Position numbers and translations under genes: made by a program
Shown: positions 16,054 through 24,733 of the stretch, piece after piece
How positions within the stretch are numbered: the first letter of the stretch is position 1
How the letters are laid out: every line of letters begins with the position of its first letter
Notes under the pieces: generated by a model
Told to the model about the DNA's origin: nothing
Databases searched by the model: none
The model's input: only the letters and a program-made list of their open reading frames with translations
NCBI GenBank assembly: GCA_964425255.1
Contig: CAYRMV010000014.1
Span: 1-41,010, forward strand
Reading direction: 5' to 3'
Source: CAYRMV01 sp964425255
GTDB taxonomy: Bacteria > Bacteroidota > Bacteroidia > Flavobacteriales_D > Crocinitomicaceae
DNA: 41,010 bases

Positions 16054-16968
16054 ATGAAATATAAAGTAGGATTTTTACTTTTTGTTGGAACTTGCATGCA
16101 ATTTTGCATCAGTTTTGCCCAAGAATTGAATTGTCAAGTTACCGTTGTGACAGATGCCAAACTAGAAGTAACCACGGTTGATAAAGATATCTTGGAGCAA
16201 ATGCGTCAAACAATTTATGACTTGATGAACAACACTGCTTGGACAAAAGATAAATTCAAAACAGAAGAACGAATCAATTGTAATTTGCAATTTCAAATCA
16301 GAGAAATCCCAACTCCGGGAACATACATTGGAAATTTACAAGTACAATCCACAAGACCATCGTTTAATGGATCGTACAATACAACTTTGTTTAATTTCCA
16401 AGATCAAGATTTAGCCGTAGCATTCAATCGAAATTCAGTTTTGGTGTATGCGCCCAATCAATACCGCGACAATTTAACTTCGATTTGCGCTTTTTATGCT
16501 TATTTCATTCTAGGAATGGATTATGATTCGTTTTCTTTAAAAGGAGGCACTCCCCATTTCAATGAAGCTCAAAACATTGTGTCTTTGGCTCAAACTTCAG
16601 GAGCACCCGGTTGGAAATCCAATGAAAACGGAAAACGAAATCGTTATTGGCTGGTTGACAATGTTTTGCATCAATTATTCGAACCGTTAAGAGAATGTAA
16701 TTACGAATATCACCGAAAAGGAATTGATTTGTTATACGAAGACAAGCCAAAAGGAAGACAAAACATCTATATCGCGTTGGAAAAACTAAATAAAGTAGTT
16801 TCAACTCGTCCGAATTCGATCAATCTTTTGAACTTTGTTCAAGCCAAACAAATCGAAATCAAAAATTTATTTGAAGATGCCGATCCAAAAGAAAAAACAG
16901 ATGTTGTCAATTTATTGAAACGTATTGATCCGGCAAACTCATCCAAATACCAAGAAATTCTCGGCTAA
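16054..16968 (+). CDS. DUF4835 family protein, PorD-like
   Basis: A 304-residue exported protein with a signal peptide (1-22, SFA-Q). Its start LNCQVTVVTDAKL, the fixed FQDQDLAVAFNRNS region, and the position between coaBC and recN identify the DUF4835 family. That family has been linked to type IX secretion as PorD; I give this from memory and with caution. It probably acts in the periplasm. The window also contains a T9SS-signal protein, so the organism very likely has the system. The stop shares one base with the recN start (TAATG). Confidence 0.85.
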   Translation: MKYKVGFLLFVGTCMQFCISFAQELNCQVTVVTDAKLEVTTVDKDILEQMRQTIYDLMNNTAWTKDKFKTEERINCNLQFQIREIPTPGTYIGNLQVQSTRPSFNGSYNTTLFNFQDQDLAVAFNRNSVLVYAPNQYRDNLTSICAFYAYFILGMDYDSFSLKGGTPHFNEAQNIVSLAQTSGAPGWKSNENGKRNRYWLVDNVLHQLFEPLRECNYEYHRKGIDLLYEDKPKGRQNIYIALEKLNKVVSTRPNSINLLNFVQAKQIEIKNLFEDADPKEKTDVVNLLKRIDPANSSKYQEILG

Positions 16969-18620
16969 TGCTACGACATTTATCGATTCAGAATTTTGCT
17001 TTAATTGAAGAAGCTAATCTTTCATTTGAAAAAGGATTTACAGTCATAACTGGTGAAACTGGCTCTGGAAAATCAATCTTGCTAGGAGCACTCAATTTGA
17101 TGCTCGGTGAACGGGCCGATTATGGAGTCATTCGTCATGCAGAAGAAAAAACAATTGTCGAAGGCACATTTGAAATCGAGGGTTTTGGTCTTGAACCTTA
17201 TTTTGAAAACAACGATTTAGATTTCGCCCCGCAAACCGTTATTAGAAGAGAAATAACGGCACAAGGTCGTTCTCGTGCTTTTGTAAATGACACACCTGTT
17301 TCGTTGACTGTTCTAAAAGATTTAAGCGAAAAATTGATTCATATCCACTCGCAACATCATACCATTCAGTTGAAAAACCCACAATTTCAACTCGAATTAT
17401 TAGACGATTTAGCAGAAACTCAAACACTTCGTTTACAGGTTAAAAATGCCTTTCTCTCTTGGAAAAAAGCAATGCAAACCTTGGAACAGAAAAAAACAGA
17501 ATTGTCCAAACAATTGCAAGATGCGGATTACAATTCATTTCAATTAAACGAATTGACAGAGCTTCAATTGGATAAATGGGATTTTGATGCCTTGCAAAGT
17601 GAATTGGAATCCTTTGAAAACGGAGAACAAATTCGCGACAGTTTTGCTTTATGTATCCAACTGATCGAAAGTGAATTGGGGATTCAATCTCAATTGGCAA
17701 CGCTCAAAAATCAACTCGAAAAAAACAAGCATTTTCATCCCATATTGAATGAACTTTTTGAACGAGTTCAATCAGCTGTAATTGAAATTCAAGACATTGC
17801 TAGCGAAGCTGAAAACCAATTAACCAAACTGGACTTAGATCCAGAGCGCTTTGCTTTTTTGACAGAAAAAATGGATGCTTATAACCGCGTTTTACGTAAA
17901 CACGGGATGCAAAATGCACTTGATCTTCTTGCTTTACAAGAAAAATTGGAGGAAGCAAATCAGTCCACCGATTTGTTAGAAGAGGAAATTCAAGTGCTCG
18001 AAAAACAAGTCCTTGAAGGACAAAAATCACTTGAACAAATCACCCGTGAATTGAATGAAAAACGCTCCGCAAAAAGTCACGAAGTTGCTGTGCGAATAAC
18101 AGAAGTATTGGCAGAATTAAAAATGCCTCAAACCAAACTCCAATTCGATCTTCAACCAACGGGAAAATTGGATGAGAATGGAGGAATTCAATTGTCTATC
18201 CTTTTCTCTCCCAACACCGGACTGGCACCCAAACCAATTGAAAAAGCGGCTAGTGGTGGAGAATTATCTCGTTTTATGTTGGCGATTCAATTGTTGCTTT
18301 CTGAGAAAAAACAACTTCCAACCCTCATTTTAGATGAAATTGATACGGGGGTTTCTGGCGAAGTGGCTCAGAAAATAGGGAATTTACTCCAATCCATGGG
18401 AAAACACATGCAATTGTTTGCTATTTCTCATCTTCCGCAAGTAGCTGCAAAAGGGAACAACCATTGGAAAGTAGCAAAAAACAATTCCAGTGGAGCTACG
18501 TTGACCGAAATTTTAGTTTTATCACAAGTCGAACGTGTAGAAGAAATTGCTCGTTTGATGAGTGGAGACACGATCAATCAGGCGGCACTTCAAAATGCAC
18601 AAGAATTAATGAAAAACTAA
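16968..18620 (+). CDS. recN: DNA repair protein RecN
   Basis: RecN is an SMC-like ATPase that helps join broken DNA during recombination repair. The 550-residue protein has Walker A GETGSGKS (29-36), a long central coiled coil (about 150-380) with the expected antiparallel arrangement, the ABC signature SGGELSRFMLA (429 onward) and Walker B LILDEIDTGVSG (D456, E457), followed by the H-loop ISHLPQVAA. Length and order match the family. Translation is probably coupled to the DUF4835 gene. Confidence 0.96.
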   Translation: MLRHLSIQNFALIEEANLSFEKGFTVITGETGSGKSILLGALNLMLGERADYGVIRHAEEKTIVEGTFEIEGFGLEPYFENNDLDFAPQTVIRREITAQGRSRAFVNDTPVSLTVLKDLSEKLIHIHSQHHTIQLKNPQFQLELLDDLAETQTLRLQVKNAFLSWKKAMQTLEQKKTELSKQLQDADYNSFQLNELTELQLDKWDFDALQSELESFENGEQIRDSFALCIQLIESELGIQSQLATLKNQLEKNKHFHPILNELFERVQSAVIEIQDIASEAENQLTKLDLDPERFAFLTEKMDAYNRVLRKHGMQNALDLLALQEKLEEANQSTDLLEEEIQVLEKQVLEGQKSLEQITRELNEKRSAKSHEVAVRITEVLAELKMPQTKLQFDLQPTGKLDENGGIQLSILFSPNTGLAPKPIEKAASGGELSRFMLAIQLLLSEKKQLPTLILDEIDTGVSGEVAQKIGNLLQSMGKHMQLFAISHLPQVAAKGNNHWKVAKNNSSGATLTEILVLSQVERVEEIARLMSGDTINQAALQNAQELMKN

Positions 18621-18656
18621 TTTTGGCACATTTTTTCGAAACTATAAATAAAAACG

Positions 18657-19469
18657 ATGAAGCATATTTTTACATTTTTACTTTTGGCTTTCACCACAAT
18701 TACTTTTGCTCAAAAAGCAAATTTAATTGTTTTCAATAATTCGGGCGACGCGTTCTTTTTGATTGTCAATGGAATCAGACAAAATGAAGAACCACGAACA
18801 AACATTCGAATAAACGATTTACAACCTGGATCATTTGAATTAAAAATCATTTTCGCTAACGGAAAAACAGGTGATATCAAAAAGAAAATTTGGCTGGAAC
18901 CCAACATGGAATACACAGCACGAGTCGACTTGAAAAAAAAGAAAAAAGGAAAATTGCGCTTGTTCGATTACAAACCTATTGGTCAAAGTAACGCGCCAAA
19001 CGGAAGTGAACAAATCATTTACAGACCTAACGATCAAGCACCTTACAGTCATTCTCACGGTAATGGAGAAGTACATGTTCACCACGATAATCACGATCAC
19101 CCACATCCACATCCGCACGATGAACTTTGGCAAGACACGGTGACGCAGATTGAAGGAAATATCCAAGAATTAAAACCAATGCGTTGTTTCGTGCCGGCAG
19201 CAAACATTGATGCATTGAAGAAAGCAATTGAAAGCGCTTCCTTTGCAACAGATAAAGTAAAAGCTGCTGAATTGGGACTCCAAGAAATTTGTATTGATGC
19301 CAATCAAGCAGTGGAATTAGTGAAACTATTTTCCTTTGAAAGCGATCGTTTAACTGTTGCAAAAATGTGTTACAATCGAATGACTGACAAGGTAAATGCC
19401 ACAAAAATCTTGGATTTATTTTCTTACTCCGCAACCAAAGAAGAATACAAAAAATTCATTCAATATTAG
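18657..19469 (+). CDS. secreted DUF4476 protein with histidine-rich linker
   Basis: A 270-residue protein with a signal peptide (1-18, TFA-Q), an N-terminal beta-rich domain (about 25-105), a linker with ten histidines between residues 132 and 154, and a C-terminal DUF4476 domain (about 175-270; CFVPAANIDALKKAIESA and KLFSFESDRLTVAK). DUF4476 has no known function. The histidine stretch could bind zinc, nickel or copper. The next gene begins two bases after its stop, so the two are likely co-translated. Confidence 0.85.
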   Translation: MKHIFTFLLLAFTTITFAQKANLIVFNNSGDAFFLIVNGIRQNEEPRTNIRINDLQPGSFELKIIFANGKTGDIKKKIWLEPNMEYTARVDLKKKKKGKLRLFDYKPIGQSNAPNGSEQIIYRPNDQAPYSHSHGNGEVHVHHDNHDHPHPHPHDELWQDTVTQIEGNIQELKPMRCFVPAANIDALKKAIESASFATDKVKAAELGLQEICIDANQAVELVKLFSFESDRLTVAKMCYNRMTDKVNATKILDLFSYSATKEEYKKFIQY

Positions 19470-19470
19470 T

Positions 19471-19863
19471 ATGAACGCTCAAGTCAAACGAACTTTACTA
19501 GTTGGAATTATCCTTTTCGCAACTGCCATTATTTTGGGTGCATTTGGCGCACATGGATTAAAAGAGAAAGTAAGTCCCGAACGAATCGCATCTTTTGAAG
19601 TAGGTGTTCGCTATCAATTTTACATTGCACTTGGAATGATGCTTGTTTCATTCCTTGCTGACAAATTGGATTTTTCCATCACGTCATTTTTTTGGCTTAA
19701 TTTGCTTGGAGTACTCTTCTTCTCCTTCTCCATTTATGGACTAGCATTGCAAGATATATTTCATGCAAATTGGAAATTTTTAGGACCAATCACACCCTTA
19801 GGAGGAAGTTTACTGATCATTGGTTGGATACTTTTGTTGATCCAAATCTGGAAAAAAGCGTGA
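19471..19863 (+). CDS. DUF423 family membrane protein
   Basis: A 130-residue inner-membrane protein with four transmembrane helices and the family motif ILGAFGAHGLKEKVSPE (about 21-37), followed by FEVGVRYQFYIALGM and a GPITPLGG loop. The family is widespread (E. coli YgdD) and has no settled function. The open frame extends upstream to 19396, inside the DUF4476 gene, but ATG 19471 directly follows that gene's stop and gives the expected length. The last four bases overlap the GTG of the next gene. Confidence 0.9.
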   Translation: MNAQVKRTLLVGIILFATAIILGAFGAHGLKEKVSPERIASFEVGVRYQFYIALGMMLVSFLADKLDFSITSFFWLNLLGVLFFSFSIYGLALQDIFHANWKFLGPITPLGGSLLIIGWILLLIQIWKKA

Positions 19864-20633
19864 AAATCACAGTCCTTGGTTCTGGAACATCGCAGGGAGT
19901 TCCCGTTATTGCTTGCGCTTGTGAGGTGTGTCAATCTACTGATCCACTTGACAATCGAACGAGATGTGCGGTGTTACTAGAAATCAATCACGAAAATTAT
20001 GTGATCGACACAGGTCCCGATTTTCGCACACAGATGTTACGAGAAAAAGTGCAAAGTCTTCGAGCAGTACTTTTAACTCACGAACACAAAGACCACATTG
20101 CAGGTTTGGATGATGTGCGCGCTTTCAACTTCAAAGAAGGTCGTGACATGGAAATTTATTGCTCAAACCGAGTTGAAACTGCTTTAAAACGTGAATTCCA
20201 CTATGCCTTCAGCGACGTGCGCTATCCGGGTGTTCCGAAATTAAATCTGAACATCATCGATAATTCCGAGTTTCAATTACCCTGTGGTACAGTTGTACAA
20301 CCTATTGAAGTCATGCACTACAAGTTGCCTGTTCATGGATTTCGCATTGGAAAATTTGCGTATGTAACAGATGCCAAAACGGTTTCAACCGAAGAGCGAG
20401 CAAAATTAAGGGAATTAGATATTTTGATTATTAATGCTTTGCATCGATCAGAACACATTTCGCATTTCAATTTGGCGGAAGCTTTGGAATTTATTGCGGA
20501 TATTCAACCTAAAAAAGCCTACTTGACACATATTTCTCACCTTTTTGGTAAACACCGCGAAATTCAGCAAGAACTTCCTACAGGTGTATTTCTAGCATAC
20601 GACGGCTTGCAACTGGAGATTGACGAAAATTAA
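19860..20633 (+). CDS. MBL-fold metal-dependent hydrolase, PhnP-like
   Basis: A 257-residue metallo-beta-lactamase-fold enzyme with LGSGTSQGVPVIACACEVC near the N-terminus and the metal motif THEHKDH (H74, H76, D78, H79). A cysteine pair C21/C24 before the fold resembles the zinc site of PhnP-type phosphodiesterases. Related proteins hydrolyse cyclic or linear phosphodiesters; the substrate here is unknown. The start is GTG within GTGA, overlapping the DUF423 stop by four bases. An ATG at 19770 is in frame but would put 30 residues of nonsense inside the DUF423 gene. Confidence 0.85.
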   Translation: MKITVLGSGTSQGVPVIACACEVCQSTDPLDNRTRCAVLLEINHENYVIDTGPDFRTQMLREKVQSLRAVLLTHEHKDHIAGLDDVRAFNFKEGRDMEIYCSNRVETALKREFHYAFSDVRYPGVPKLNLNIIDNSEFQLPCGTVVQPIEVMHYKLPVHGFRIGKFAYVTDAKTVSTEERAKLRELDILIINALHRSEHISHFNLAEALEFIADIQPKKAYLTHISHLFGKHREIQQELPTGVFLAYDGLQLEIDEN

Positions 20634-20992
20634 CAATTAAGATTTATAAATTGATTATTTCAATTGATACAACTAAATTGTCTAAATAAAAATCAGAAGA
20701 ACAATTGTTGGAACAACTAAAAATAAGTTTACAACAAAAAAATAATGTATCCATTTTTGTTCTTTTTCAAATGCCTTAATAAAAGTTGTTTCGAAATAAT
20801 TGGATTTAAAAGCAAACAAACCTAGTCATATTGTCCTGTTTTTAAATCAAAAAAAAAGAATTCTCGTTTCGTTTGTGTCATTCTGTCAGCATTGTTGCTT
20901 TGGAATGATTTGTGACTAAACTTTCTCATTGAAAACAAGGAAGCATCCATATTTTAGCTATTTTTGGACTTCCTAAAATGAAATTTTAAACC
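20634..20992. other. 359-bp AT-rich region upstream of secA
   Basis: No reading frame or strong hairpin is supported here. The region has several short A and T runs, a small palindrome ACAATTGT near 20701 and a direct repeat TGTCA-TTC-TGTCA at 20876-20888. It ends with the presumed secA promoter. The length is more than a simple promoter needs, so an upstream regulatory site or small RNA cannot be excluded. Confidence 0.5.
20959..20966 (+). promoter_or_regulatory. secA -7 box TATTTTTG
   Basis: TATTTTTG fits TAnnTTTG and lies 26 bases before the secA ATG; a TTG at 20929-20931 is 27 bases upstream, a little too far for an ideal -33 box. Confidence 0.5.
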
Positions 20993-23900
20993 ATGATTGG
21001 AGGACTTATAAAAAAACTATTCGGCGACAAAGTCGCTCAAGATCGAAAAGAATATCAACCAATAATTGATAAATCGAACGAAATTTTTCTACAATTACAG
21101 CAAGTTTCAGATGATGAACTTCGTGCGAAGACATTTGAATTTAAAGCCAAAATTGCTGCTGCAACAAGTGATTTAGAAAAACAAATCAGTGAATTAAAGT
21201 CCAAAGCCAATCACCCTGACACTTCAGTTCTTGACAAAGAAGAATTATTTGAGGAAATGGATCGCCTTTCAAAAGAAGTAGATCAAGTGATTGAAGATGT
21301 ACTCAAAGATATTTTACCCGAAGCGTTTGCCGTTGTAAAAGAAACAGCTCGTCGTTGGTCAGAAAATGGTCAATTGACAGTAACCGCTCAGGATTTTGAC
21401 CGTCAATTGGCAAACGAAAAAGATGGAATCACCCTCGATGGTGATAAAGCAATTTGGCACAACGAATGGACCGCAGCAGGTGCGCCTGTAAAATGGACAA
21501 TGGTTCACTATGATGTGCAATTAATGGGTGGTGCTGTTTTGCACCGTGGAAACATTGCCGAAATGCAAACGGGGGAAGGTAAAACCTTGGTTGCAACGCT
21601 TCCTGTTTACTTAAACGCTCTCTCTGGAAAAGGGGTACACGTGGTAACAGTGAACGACTACTTGGCAAAACGTGACTCGGAATGGATGGGTCCTTTGTAC
21701 CAATTCCATGGTTTATCGGTTTCTTGTTTGGATAAAACACGTCCAAACTCACCAGAACGTCGCAAAGCATATTTGTCTGACATTACCTTTGGTACGAACA
21801 ACGAATTTGGTTTCGATTATTTGCGCGACAATATGTCGAACAATACAGAAGATTTGGTTCAACAAAAACACCACTTTGCGATTGTCGATGAGGTCGATTC
21901 TGTATTGATTGATGACGCTCGAACACCGTTGATTATTTCTGGACCAACAGCTAAAGGTGATGAGCATGAGTTCTACGAATTGAAACCACGCATCGAAAAA
22001 TTGGTTGCTGCTCAACGTGCTTATGTTACACAAGCATTAGTTGACGCTAAGAAAATGTTGTCTGTTATCAATGCTCCAAGTGACGACAAAAAGGACATGA
22101 AGACCTTGTTGGAGGACGGAGGAATAGCTTTGCTTCGTGCTCACCGTGGACTTCCGAAGCACAAACCGTTGATTAAATTCTTGTCTGAACCAGGAATCAA
22201 GGCGCATCTCCAAAAAACGGAGAACACCTACATGGCCGACCAAGGAAAACACATGAAAAAAATCGATGCAGAACTATACTTTGTGATCGATGAAAAAAAT
22301 AACACAATTGAATTGACTGAAAAAGGAATTCAATTGATTTCTGGGGATGAAGATCGTGATTTCTATATCATTCCTGATATCGGTTCTGAAATTGCTAAAT
22401 TGCAACGCGAGCAATTGACAACCGAAGAAATGGCGACCAAAAAGGATGCTTTGATTCGTGATTTCTCGATCAAATCAGAACGTATTCACTCTGTCAACCA
22501 ACTCTTGAAAGCATATACCCTTTTCGAAAAAGAAGTGGAATATGTCATCATGGATGGAAAAGTGAAAATCGTTGATGAGCAAACAGGTCGTATCATGGAA
22601 GGACGTCGCTATTCAGATGGTTTGCACCAAGCCATTGAAGCGAAAGAAAACGTAACGGTTGAAGCTGCGACTCAAACGTATGCTACCATTACCCTTCAAA
22701 ATTATTTCCGTATGTACCACAAATTAGCAGGTATGACGGGAACAGCAGAAACGGAAGCAAAAGAATTTTGGGATATTTACAAATTGGAAGTTGTTGTTAT
22801 TCCAACAAACAAGCCTATTTCACGTCAAGATCAAAATGATTTGGTTTTCCGTTCAGCACGTGAAAAATTTGCTGCGGTGATTGACGAAACTGAAAAATTG
22901 GTTCAGCAAGGCCGTCCTGTTTTGGTCGGTACAACAACCGTTGAAATTTCTGAATTCTTGAGTCGTTCCTTAAAAATGCGTGGAATTCCTCACCAAGTTT
23001 TGAATGCAAAATACCACCAAAAAGAAGCGGAAATTGTTGCCGAAGCAGGAAAAGCGGGTGCAGTAACCATTGCAACGAACATGGCTGGTCGTGGAACAGA
23101 TATCAAATTGGGTGAAGGTGTGAAAGAAGCGGGTGGTTTAGCGATCATCGGTACAGAGCGCCATGACTCTCGCCGTGTTGACCGTCAGTTACGTGGACGT
23201 GCAGGTCGACAAGGAGATCCAGGTTCGTCTCAGTTTTTTGTTTCCTTGGAAGATGATTTGATGCGTAAGTTTGGTTCTGAGCGCATTGCGAAAATCATGG
23301 ACCGTATGGGATTGAAAGAAGGTGAAGTGATAACACACAGCATGGTTTCCAAATCCATTGAACGTGCTCAGAAGAAAGTAGAAGAAAACAATTTCGGGAT
23401 GCGTAAGCGCTTGTTAGAATATGACGACGTGATGAATGCACAACGTAAAGCTATTTACAAAAAACGCCGAAATGCCTTGTTTGGAGATCGTTTGGGATTA
23501 GACGTCGCAAACATGTTCTACGATGTATGTGAATCCATTGTTTTCAATTTCCCTCACGCCAATCAATACCACGATTTCACGATGGAATTGTACCGTGTTT
23601 TAGGAATCGAAACACCGATTTCGGAGTCGGATTTTGCTACGAAAGACAAAGCGACGATCGCTGAATTATTGTACGAAGCTGTTTACAGTAATTACCACCG
23701 CAAAAATCAACGCATTGTTGAACGCGCTTTACCGCAAATCAAGGCAGTTTATGAAATGCCAAACAATGTTTACCAAAATATTGCATTCCCATTAAGTGAT
23801 GGTATGCGTGAGATGAATTTGGTGGTAAGCTTAAAAGATGCGTATGAATCCAACGGTCAAGCAATTGTTCAAGCATACGAACGCAACATTACACTTGCAA

Positions 23901-24346
23901 TGATTGACGATGAGTGGAAAGAGCATTTGCGTGAAATGGACGATTTGAGAACGTCGGTTCAACAAGCTGTTTACGAACAAAAAGATCCGTTGTTGATTTA
24001 CAAATTGGAATCGTTTGAATTGTTCAAAGCGATGTTGGGAAGATTGAACTTACAAACGGTGGAAGCTTTGGTGAAAATGGATATTCCAGTTATGGACAAT
24101 GAAATCCAGACAACCAACAAACAAGTTTCGGCACCAAGTCATTACGAACAAGCGCAAATTAGCTCAACAAGTACCTCCACTACTCCACCGCAATTTGCAG
24201 GAGCAGAAGGGTATCAACAAGCAATTGAAAACTCGTATCCACAACCGGAGAAAAAACAACCCGTAGTCGCAGAACCCAAAATTGGTCGCAACGATGCTTG
24301 TCCTTGCGGAAGTGGAAAAAAATACAAACAGTGTCACGGAAAATAA
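20993..24346 (+). CDS. secA: preprotein translocase ATPase SecA
   Basis: SecA pushes unfolded preproteins through the SecYEG channel using ATP. The 1117-residue protein has Walker A MQTGEGKT (191-198), the DEVD box (from 299), the GTAE and AGRGTDIKLGEG helicase motifs, and the C-terminal zinc site CPCGSGKKYKQCH (C1103, C1105, C1114, H1115). It is longer than the E. coli protein (about 900), with an extended N-terminal and central part typical of Bacteroidetes. The C-terminal linker before the zinc site is low-complexity (Ser/Thr/Pro). It stands alone with its own terminator. Confidence 0.98.
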   Translation: MIGGLIKKLFGDKVAQDRKEYQPIIDKSNEIFLQLQQVSDDELRAKTFEFKAKIAAATSDLEKQISELKSKANHPDTSVLDKEELFEEMDRLSKEVDQVIEDVLKDILPEAFAVVKETARRWSENGQLTVTAQDFDRQLANEKDGITLDGDKAIWHNEWTAAGAPVKWTMVHYDVQLMGGAVLHRGNIAEMQTGEGKTLVATLPVYLNALSGKGVHVVTVNDYLAKRDSEWMGPLYQFHGLSVSCLDKTRPNSPERRKAYLSDITFGTNNEFGFDYLRDNMSNNTEDLVQQKHHFAIVDEVDSVLIDDARTPLIISGPTAKGDEHEFYELKPRIEKLVAAQRAYVTQALVDAKKMLSVINAPSDDKKDMKTLLEDGGIALLRAHRGLPKHKPLIKFLSEPGIKAHLQKTENTYMADQGKHMKKIDAELYFVIDEKNNTIELTEKGIQLISGDEDRDFYIIPDIGSEIAKLQREQLTTEEMATKKDALIRDFSIKSERIHSVNQLLKAYTLFEKEVEYVIMDGKVKIVDEQTGRIMEGRRYSDGLHQAIEAKENVTVEAATQTYATITLQNYFRMYHKLAGMTGTAETEAKEFWDIYKLEVVVIPTNKPISRQDQNDLVFRSAREKFAAVIDETEKLVQQGRPVLVGTTTVEISEFLSRSLKMRGIPHQVLNAKYHQKEAEIVAEAGKAGAVTIATNMAGRGTDIKLGEGVKEAGGLAIIGTERHDSRRVDRQLRGRAGRQGDPGSSQFFVSLEDDLMRKFGSERIAKIMDRMGLKEGEVITHSMVSKSIERAQKKVEENNFGMRKRLLEYDDVMNAQRKAIYKKRRNALFGDRLGLDVANMFYDVCESIVFNFPHANQYHDFTMELYRVLGIETPISESDFATKDKATIAELLYEAVYSNYHRKNQRIVERALPQIKAVYEMPNNVYQNIAFPLSDGMREMNLVVSLKDAYESNGQAIVQAYERNITLAMIDDEWKEHLREMDDLRTSVQQAVYEQKDPLLIYKLESFELFKAMLGRLNLQTVEALVKMDIPVMDNEIQTTNKQVSAPSHYEQAQISSTSTSTTPPQFAGAEGYQQAIENSYPQPEKKQPVVAEPKIGRNDACPCGSGKKYKQCHGK

Positions 24347-24367
24347 TTCCGAGAAACGACAAAAACG

Positions 24368-24399
24368 AAAACGAACTTTGGAAACAGGGTTCGTTTTTT
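24368..24399 (+). terminator. secA terminator
   Basis: AAAACGAAC (24368-24376) and GTTCGTTTT (24389-24397) form a nine-base-pair stem with a 12-base loop, ending in T6. Placed 22 bases after the secA stop. Confidence 0.85.
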
Positions 24400-24420
24400 G
24401 GTTTTATTCATTTATTTCAT

Positions 24421-24682
24421 GTTGCCATGCGATTAGTTTGTTGCTGCCATGCGATTAGTTTGTTGCTGCGATGCGGTTATTTGTTGCGAAGCGGTTATTT
24501 GTTGCGAAGCGGTTATTTGTTGCGGTGCGATTAATCGCTGCGATGCGGTTATTTGTTGCGATGCGATTAATCGCATCGCAACTATAAAAAAATAAATCGC
24601 AACTATTAAAAAATAAAACCGAAATAATCAAAATTCAAATCGCAACAATATTAATCGATTTATCGCACCGCAACAAATAGAA
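24421..24682. repeat. GTTGCG-type repeat array with 28-bp palindrome and long inverted repeat
   Basis: GTTGC-initiated imperfect units of 18-22 bases start at 24421, 24440, 24462, 24483, 24501 and 24519 (core GTTGCGAAGCGGTTATTT). A double unit follows, then at 24555-24582 a perfect 28-bp palindrome centred on GATTAATC. Beyond it the unit returns in inverted form: 24516-24537 matches the reverse complement of 24656-24677 at 21 of 22 positions. The array therefore folds into one or more long hairpins in either strand. Equal unit sizes without spacers rule out a CRISPR. No coding frame is supported. Confidence 0.9.
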
Positions 24683-24713
24683 TAGAAATATACGTCCCGT
24701 AAAAACCTCAGCA

Positions 24714-24729
24714 TATTTTCGTAATTTTG
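24714..24729 (+). promoter_or_regulatory. two adjoining -7 boxes before rimO
   Basis: TATTTTCG (24714-24721) and TAATTTTG (24722-24729) lie end to end, 4-12 bases before the rimO ATG. If the second is used, the message would have almost no leader. Confidence 0.45.
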
Positions 24730-24733
24730 CACC

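Noticed and set aside
19027..19434. 135-codon minus-strand frame
   Set aside because: It is antisense to the DUF4476 gene, whose signal peptide and domain are clear; the frame arises from the histidine-rich codon pattern.
24421..24555. CRISPR array
   Set aside because: The repeating units directly adjoin one another, vary in length and have no unique spacers; no cas genes are nearby.
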